Position numbers and translations under genes: made by a program. From assembly GCF_002289565.1 (NCBI RefSeq), contig NZ_NTFY01000097.1, positions 1 through 44,882 on the forward strand: 44,882 bases of DNA, read 5' to 3'. Source of the stretch: Rhodopirellula sp. SM50 (GTDB lineage Bacteria; Planctomycetota; Planctomycetia; Pirellulales; Pirellulaceae). Positions 39,516 to 44,882 of this stretch are shown here, piece by piece (positions within the stretch are counted from its first letter, which is position 1; every line of letters starts with the position of its first letter). The notes under the pieces were generated by a model that saw nothing but the letters and a program-made list of their open reading frames with translations, had not been told where the DNA came from and made no database searches.

Positions 39516-42500
39516 TCAAGAAAGGCTGTAGTAGGATAACGAGTTTTCCAACTCCGTCTCCTCCCGACCCAATTCACCAAACAAATCATCTTTGCTTTCT
39601 GCATCCCGCTCACTACCGGTATTCAGCTGGCCGTTGAATCGCAAACTGTCCACCAATTCATCAGAAACCTCATCAAGGGCAAGATTCAGATACAGGTTGC
39701 TCTCATCCGCGACGCTGTGCTGATCGCCCTGTGCCTGCTCGCTTGCCGGGAGGACGGCCGGAACGGTGGGCGCGTGCTGGGTCTGGGTCGCCTCCGCGTA
39801 TTCAGCGCTGCCGAGATAATTGACGATCATCAGCGCATCGATTGCGCTGATCTTTCCGTCACGGTTTAGATCCATTAAATGGTGACCGGCGCTCTGGATG
39901 ACTTCGCCTTCACGGTTCAACAGACTCATCGCGTTGATGATGCGAAGTGCGTCCATCGCAGTGACCTTTCCATCCCCCGAAACGTCATACCGACTGGATC
40001 CAACGACGTCCTCGGTGACGGTAGGAAGCGGATCTGCAATGCCTTCGGGGTCTGCGTTCTGATTTGCCAAATCAAACATGGCATCGGAGGTCTCGCTACC
40101 CGATATCACGCCGGTCGCATCGTCGAACTGATAGACCTTGTCGGATTTCTTGTCGACAATCCAAATTGAGGACCCGCCATTGGGATCCACGGTGATGCCC
40201 CGAGGCTCTTCGAGTGCCTCATCGGCGATTTCCCAACTGCCGACCAAGGCCTTCGAGGCAACGGAGTACTTGAACACTTTTTCCGTCCCGCCGTCATCGT
40301 CGACGACCCACAACGAAACCCCGTCGGTTGTGAGTCCTTTCGGGTGGTCGTTTTTAGAGTCGACGTTGTCATCCAGATTCAACGAAAAACTAGACGTCGG
40401 ATTCAGATCACCAGAGGCATGTGTCTTGCCGTTGGCGTAATAGAACACCGCCTTCTCATTTCGGTCGACAATCCAGAGACCGGTGTTGTTGGGATCGGGA
40501 TGCACGGCAATCCCCTCGGCTTCGCCGCCGATGCCATTGGCTTTCCACGAGCGGGCCAACGAACCATCGGAATTATAGACGTACACATACTTGTCTTTGT
40601 CAATGACCCATTTCAGATTGCCGTCCTGGTCGGCACTGACACCGCGCGGATCGGAATTCCCATCGGCAAGAGATGAATTACCGATTGAAATGCCGCCGTC
40701 GGTGTAGCTGTACAACGCATCGTCACTCTTATCGACAACGAAGAACTTGAGCGTTTCGACATAGTGATGGGCGAGATCGCTGGCCGTCAGTTCCGCTTCG
40801 CCCGTCAGGTCGTCCATCGAGTTGGCGGTTACCGTCCCAAGGTTCATCTGTTGACCCGGCACCGAGGCGATGATCGAAGCGCTGTAAATCCAGACTTCAC
40901 CAGGATCCAGAACGTTGTTGTTGTTATCATCTCCCTCCTCCAAGATTGGCAACAAACCTTGATCGTCGGTGACGTCCACATTGGTCAGACCCACGTTCCC
41001 AACGTTGACCACCTCGTAGTAGAAGACCACTTCGTCACCGACGACGACGGAAGGTCCGGTCGGCGAGTCGGCAGGATCTCCAAGCCCGGTCGATTGGTAT
41101 GCTGATCCATCCTCTCCATCGTAACCGACCAAGATAACACTTCCGACGGTATCCCCGAGCTGAATCGGTTGTGAACAAGACGTGTGATATTCCAGAATCT
41201 GGAGCGGATCGTCGCCCGCTTGGAATGCCGCGAAATCGTCAAAGATCTCGAAGACGGTATTCGAACCAAAGCTTCCCCCCACTGCAAAGACGGCTCCCTC
41301 CGCGACGGTCCCTTCAAAGAGGTTGCCACCGCCGACCACGATGTACGACTCTCCGTCGTTATCGGGAGTGCCAGTGGCGGTCGCTTTGCTACTGTCCTGG
41401 CCGGTCAACACCACCGTCCCCGGCTGGTATTCGAACGAGAGTGTGACGACCTTACCATTGACGTCACATTGATCTTCGCTCGACGGCGGCGTCGGAACAT
41501 AAACATACTTTTCGAACACGAGCGGATTGACGATGTGATTGCTCATATCGGAATCCATCACCATCGTTCCCGCGGCGTCTTCGGCGGTAACCTTGGCCGT
41601 GTTCTTGTGTTGGCCCGGCTCGGTCACGATTTCCATGGCCTGGTAGTACCACAATTCGCCTGGATCCAGGAAACCGTCGTTATTGACGTCGCCGAAGTTG
41701 AATCCATTGGCTTTTTCAACCGGTACGGGCGAGAAATCGTCGCTGCCCAAACCCGGCATCTGGTCGTTCGTTTCGTTGTCATCAAAAACGCTGATGATGC
41801 TCAGCGGAACATTCCCCGGGTTGCTGACGACGTACGTCCATGTGGCTTTCTCGCCCAGTTGGGCCACCGGTCCGGTCGGCAAATCAGCATTCAAGCCGAT
41901 GTTGTTGGGGTCGAACGGCGAATCGGTGGATAACATGACGCCTCCAAAATCGATGACGGGAGGGTCAATCACCGGCGGTAGCGTCGCTGAGCCGTCTTCG
42001 CCGTCGTAGCCCACCAAGACGACGCTGCCGACAACGTCGCCTAATTGGATGGGCTGTGAACACGACGTGTGGTATTCCAACGTCTGTAGCGGCGAGGCAT
42101 TGGCCTGGAATGCGGCAAAGCTATCGTAGATTTCGAACACGGTATTGGACCCAAAATTTCCGCTCACCGTGAACGCGGCTCCTTCGACAACGGTGCCTTC
42201 AAAAAGGTCACCATCGCCGACGACAATGTAGGACTCGCCGTCGTCGTCGATCATCCCCGTCGCCGTCGCTTTGCTACTGTCTTGGCCTGTTACAACCGTC
42301 GTGCCTGGAATGTAATCAAACGTCAATGAAACAACTTTTCCGTTGATGTCACATTGGTCGCCCTGCGTGATTCCAGCCGTGACGGTGAAATGGGCCGGGT
42401 CCATGTCCATCACTTCTCCACCGCCCGAATTCGTGCCAACGACCGTCGCCTTGTCAATGTGCAGGCCCGGCGGGGTGGGGACGCTGGGTTCAGGAAGCGC

Positions 42501-44882
42501 ACAACGGTCAAATCGGACGTTGTTGAAATTGATCTTGGGGCTCACAAACTGAGAGCATCCCTGGCCGTTGTTGATTTTCAGTTCGGTCAGTCCATTGTCG
42601 AAATGCGGGTCACTGTTTCCGTCATCGAAAACGATCAGGTCGTAGAAACCGACGCCATTGAGCACCGTGTCATTGAAGCTAAACACGGTGTCGCCGCTGT
42701 CGAGTGACTCACCGCTGTTGCTGCCACCTTGTCCATTGTTGTAGTCATGGGCTTTGACGAAAATTGCACCAAGTTCCGTCGTCGGGCCGCTCGGTCCCGC
42801 CGCGTTGGAATTGCCGAGGACGCCATCGCCGATCACGATGGTTGACTGATTGAGAACAAGATTGCTGTCGCCAAGAATTCGGAAAATCGCAAAGGTCCCA
42901 ACCTCACTCTCGACCACCCAATTGGAGTTCGTGATCTTGAAATCGCTGTTGCCTCCATCGACCAAAATGTCGATCACGGCAATGCCATCGCCATTGAGGT
43001 CAAACGAATCAACATTGAGTTCGAAATAGTCGACGTCCTCAATGCCCTCCTGCGTCGGAAGCCCGTTGCCAGGACTTAACGTCACTTCAGGCGACAGATC
43101 AGTCACATACGTTTCAAACGCATCGAGTTGCGACCGCAGCATCGCCATTTCCGCATCCGCGTTCGCAGTCACTCCGGCGGGTGGAAGTGGTTGGCCGAGC
43201 CCCGAGTTGTCGAAGCCATCACCGACGCCGTCCGGGAAAAATTCGGAATTCGAGACGCTGCTGACGGGGTTGCTTGAGTCTGAGACTACCCCGACTTGGC
43301 CGTACAGTTCAACATTTGACATGTCAAACTTGGCATTCGGACTCGTGAGGGCCACATCTCCGGTCCAAGTTACACCTTCACCAACTTGCGCTGCGCCTGG
43401 CAAATAATCGGGTTGCGTGTTGTATTGATTGTCCACATCCACCCATTGGCTCCCGGCATTGTGCAGGAAGACGTCATCGTTGTCGAAGTCGACGTTGTCA
43501 TTGATCTCGGTGGACAACACGATGATGTCTGCACCCAAATCACCGTTCTGTACATTGACCGCTTTCGCTGTGTCGTTGCTTGTCGTACCGACCAGCAAGT
43601 ATTTATTGAGTTCGGAGACCGAGGGGACGCCTCCCGACGTAATCCGTTGTGTCGAGACGTACAGCCACTGTTCACCAAAATCAAGTCGATTGTCGTTGTC
43701 CGTATCTCCCACGTTCAATCCGCCTTCTAAAACGGGATCAGGCGAGAATTCGGTCCCTTGAACCGGTGCCAACACCAAGTCGGTAACTTGGATGTCTGAC
43801 AACTCCGTCCCAGGAATCGGGTTGGTCACCACGTAGGTAAAGACCACAGTGTCTCCAGGACTCGCCTCGGGGCCGGTGGGCGTATCGGCATCGGCATCAC
43901 CGAGCCCCGGGCCAAAATCGGGGGCCTCGATATTGCCACCCGGCGTACCGTCGTTGTATCCGACCAATGTCGCGCTCAGTGGCTGGGCTCCCAAAATGAT
44001 CGGGGCCGAGCAGGACGTGTGATAATGGAACGACTGTAGCAGCGGCCCTCCCATGTCGTCAAAGAAGAAGACGTACGTGTTGGACCCGAAGCTTCCCGAC
44101 GCGGTGAACAACTCGTCCTCGCTGACGTTGCCTTGGAAAAAGATGTCGCCAAAATCACTGGGATCGCCGTTCTTGGAAACAACAACGTAACTTGTTCCAT
44201 CATCATCGAGCCCATTGTTCGCCAACACACCAGCCTTTCCGCTCGGCTGAAGCGGATGAAAGTCCGTACTAGGAATGTATTGGAACGTGAGGGATACCGG
44301 TTTATTTAACACCTCGCACACGTCGCCCTGAATTGCCGGCGACTCAACCCGTACAAGCTTTTCAATGTCGATCGGATTAACATCGATCCGAGTGAACTTT
44401 TCGATGTCTATTTCGGGAGCCGCGGGAGCAACGAGCCCCGCATCGAGCGTGCGGTTAAAATCACCCGACGCCAACGTGACCGTTTGGGTCATGCCGGCCA
44501 TGTTCGGATCGGCATCGCTGTCCAAGTCATCCGGCACACCGGCAGCGTTGACCGCGGTGAAGACCTGGCCGCCGGGCAGCACGAACTGAACCGAATAATC
44601 ACCGGGCACCAGGCCGGCAAACTTGTAGCCGCCATCGCCGTCCGGGGTGCCGTCGCCGTCCAGGTCGATGTTCGCCGTGACCGTCGTTTGGATGACCGTT
44701 CCGAAGGCATCCTTGAGGTTCACCGTAACACCGTTGACGCCCGGTTCGTTAGCGTCCTGTTGTCCGTTGCCGTTGGTGTCTTCCCAGACGAAGTCACCCA
44801 GCGCCGCCAATCGGTAGAAACCCTGATCGATGGTCGGGTTGTTCTCACCGGAGACGAGCGTGACGATCGGAGCGACCAAGCC
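39516..44882 (-). CDS. giant secreted protein with C-terminal dockerin-like pair (5' end outside window)
   Basis: The last ~1,788 residues; the frame is open to the window edge, so the N-terminus is missing. In protein order: a Cna-B/SdrD-like domain (about 44810-44600: GDFVWEDTNGNGQQDANEPG); three copies of a module with a conserved GD-C start, FGSNT and YHTSCS-PI-LG (near 44334-43943, 42366-41990, 41476-41095). Between them are DUF11-like segments (TWTYVVSNPGNVPLS and LDPGELWYY). A TTG/Asn-rich region (43700-42480) precedes a propeller-like repeat region (about 40760-40020: FFVVDKSDDALYSY). It ends in a dockerin-like pair DVSGDGKVTAMDALRIIN and DLNRDGKISAIDALMIVN. Probably a calcium-binding surface or matrix protein. 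No sorting anchor is visible at the C-terminus. Confidence 0.88.
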   Translation of the reverse strand, partial: GLVAPIVTLVSGENNPTIDQGFYRLAALGDFVWEDTNGNGQQDANEPGVNGVTVNLKDAFGTVIQTTVTANIDLDGDGTPDGDGGYKFAGLVPGDYSVQFVLPGGQVFTAVNAAGVPDDLDSDADPNMAGMTQTVTLASGDFNRTLDAGLVAPAAPEIDIEKFTRIDVNPIDIEKLVRVESPAIQGDVCEVLNKPVSLTFQYIPSTDFHPLQPSGKAGVLANNGLDDDGTSYVVVSKNGDPSDFGDIFFQGNVSEDELFTASGSFGSNTYVFFFDDMGGPLLQSFHYHTSCSAPIILGAQPLSATLVGYNDGTPGGNIEAPDFGPGLGDADADTPTGPEASPGDTVVFTYVVTNPIPGTELSDIQVTDLVLAPVQGTEFSPDPVLEGGLNVGDTDNDNRLDFGEQWLYVSTQRITSGGVPSVSELNKYLLVGTTSNDTAKAVNVQNGDLGADIIVLSTEINDNVDFDNDDVFLHNAGSQWVDVDNQYNTQPDYLPGAAQVGEGVTWTGDVALTSPNAKFDMSNVELYGQVGVVSDSSNPVSSVSNSEFFPDGVGDGFDNSGLGQPLPPAGVTANADAEMAMLRSQLDAFETYVTDLSPEVTLSPGNGLPTQEGIEDVDYFELNVDSFDLNGDGIAVIDILVDGGNSDFKITNSNWVVESEVGTFAIFRILGDSNLVLNQSTIVIGDGVLGNSNAAGPSGPTTELGAIFVKAHDYNNGQGGSNSGESLDSGDTVFSFNDTVLNGVGFYDLIVFDDGNSDPHFDNGLTELKINNGQGCSQFVSPKINFNNVRFDRCALPEPSVPTPPGLHIDKATVVGTNSGGGEVMDMDPAHFTVTAGITQGDQCDINGKVVSLTFDYIPGTTVVTGQDSSKATATGMIDDDGESYIVVGDGDLFEGTVVEGAAFTVSGNFGSNTVFEIYDSFAAFQANASPLQTLEYHTSCSQPIQLGDVVGSVVLVGYDGEDGSATLPPVIDPPVIDFGGVMLSTDSPFDPNNIGLNADLPTGPVAQLGEKATWTYVVSNPGNVPLSIISVFDDNETNDQMPGLGSDDFSPVPVEKANGFNFGDVNNDGFLDPGELWYYQAMEIVTEPGQHKNTAKVTAEDAAGTMVMDSDMSNHIVNPLVFEKYVYVPTPPSSEDQCDVNGKVVTLSFEYQPGTVVLTGQDSSKATATGTPDNDGESYIVVGGGNLFEGTVAEGAVFAVGGSFGSNTVFEIFDDFAAFQAGDDPLQILEYHTSCSQPIQLGDTVGSVILVGYDGEDGSAYQSTGLGDPADSPTGPSVVVGDEVVFYYEVVNVGNVGLTNVDVTDDQGLLPILEEGDDNNNNVLDPGEVWIYSASIIASVPGQQMNLGTVTANSMDDLTGEAELTASDLAHHYVETLKFFVVDKSDDALYSYTDGGISIGNSSLADGNSDPRGVSADQDGNLKWVIDKDKYVYVYNSDGSLARSWKANGIGGEAEGIAVHPDPNNTGLWIVDRNEKAVFYYANGKTHASGDLNPTSSFSLNLDDNVDSKNDHPKGLTTDGVSLWVVDDDGGTEKVFKYSVASKALVGSWEIADEALEEPRGITVDPNGGSSIWIVDKKSDKVYQFDDATGVISGSETSDAMFDLANQNADPEGIADPLPTVTEDVVGSSRYDVSGDGKVTAMDALRIINAMSLLNREGEVIQSAGHHLMDLNRDGKISAIDALMIVNYLGSAEYAEATQTQHAPTVPAVLPASEQAQGDQHSVADESNLYLNLALDEVSDELVDSLRFNGQLNTGSERDAESKDDLFGELGREETELENSLSYYSLS

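Overview
The window looks like a chromosomal segment of a marine-type planctomycete (Planctomycetota, probably Pirellulaceae such as Rhodopirellula or a relative). This is inferred from content. There is a giant secreted protein with an LEARMLL-type N-terminus and a dockerin-like EF-hand pair, and a sulfatase beside a pectate-lyase-like enzyme. There is also a Tat-exported Gfo/Idh/MocA oxidoreductase, a secreted PQQ-type propeller, a DUF3500 protein, and a small membrane protein starting MNPYRAP. No rRNA, tRNA, CRISPR array, IS element or phage gene was recognised.

Layout. 0.2-6.2 kb: a membrane-anchored unknown, a PL10-like pectate lyase divergent from a sulfatase fused to an alpha/beta-hydrolase, and a BioF2/CelD-like acetyltransferase. 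6.55-20.3 kb: one 13.8-kb gene for a ~4,594-residue surface protein. Its order is dockerin, streptogramin-lyase-like propeller, about ten cadherin-like Ig repeats with inserted thrombospondin-C-like and vWA domains, then YD/RHS repeats and a variable AT-richer tip. 21.1-27.5 kb: an outer-membrane-type protein, Gfo/Idh/MocA, PQQ-like, ZIP-like and DUF3500 genes. 27.7-28.8 kb: a YcaQ/AlkX-like DNA glycosylase.

28.8-32.7 kb holds a tightly coupled five-gene minus-strand operon. In order of transcription it encodes a WbqC-like protein, two paralogous GH43-like propeller proteins, a GNAT and a SAM methyltransferase. Three junctions are 4-nt overlaps and one is a 3-nt gap. A surface-glycan or small-molecule tailoring role is inferred. 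32.7-33.4 kb is a repeat-rich non-coding block with nested inverted repeats.

34.2-39.4 kb is a signalling island: a PAS histidine kinase divergent from a BON protein, a receiver-PAS-kinase hybrid, a kinase with a FixL-like haem-PAS motif, and a protein of two receivers only. Together they could form an oxygen- or redox-responsive phosphorelay. 39.5 kb to the right edge is the 3' part of a second giant secreted protein with a C-terminal dockerin-like pair.

Most notable for follow-up: a family of ~15-18-bp tandem repeats with a shared layout in three intergenic places, one inside a nested-palindrome element; the five-gene operon; foreign-looking domains inserted at one position of the Ig repeats; and a poly-G hairpin just upstream of the giant gene.
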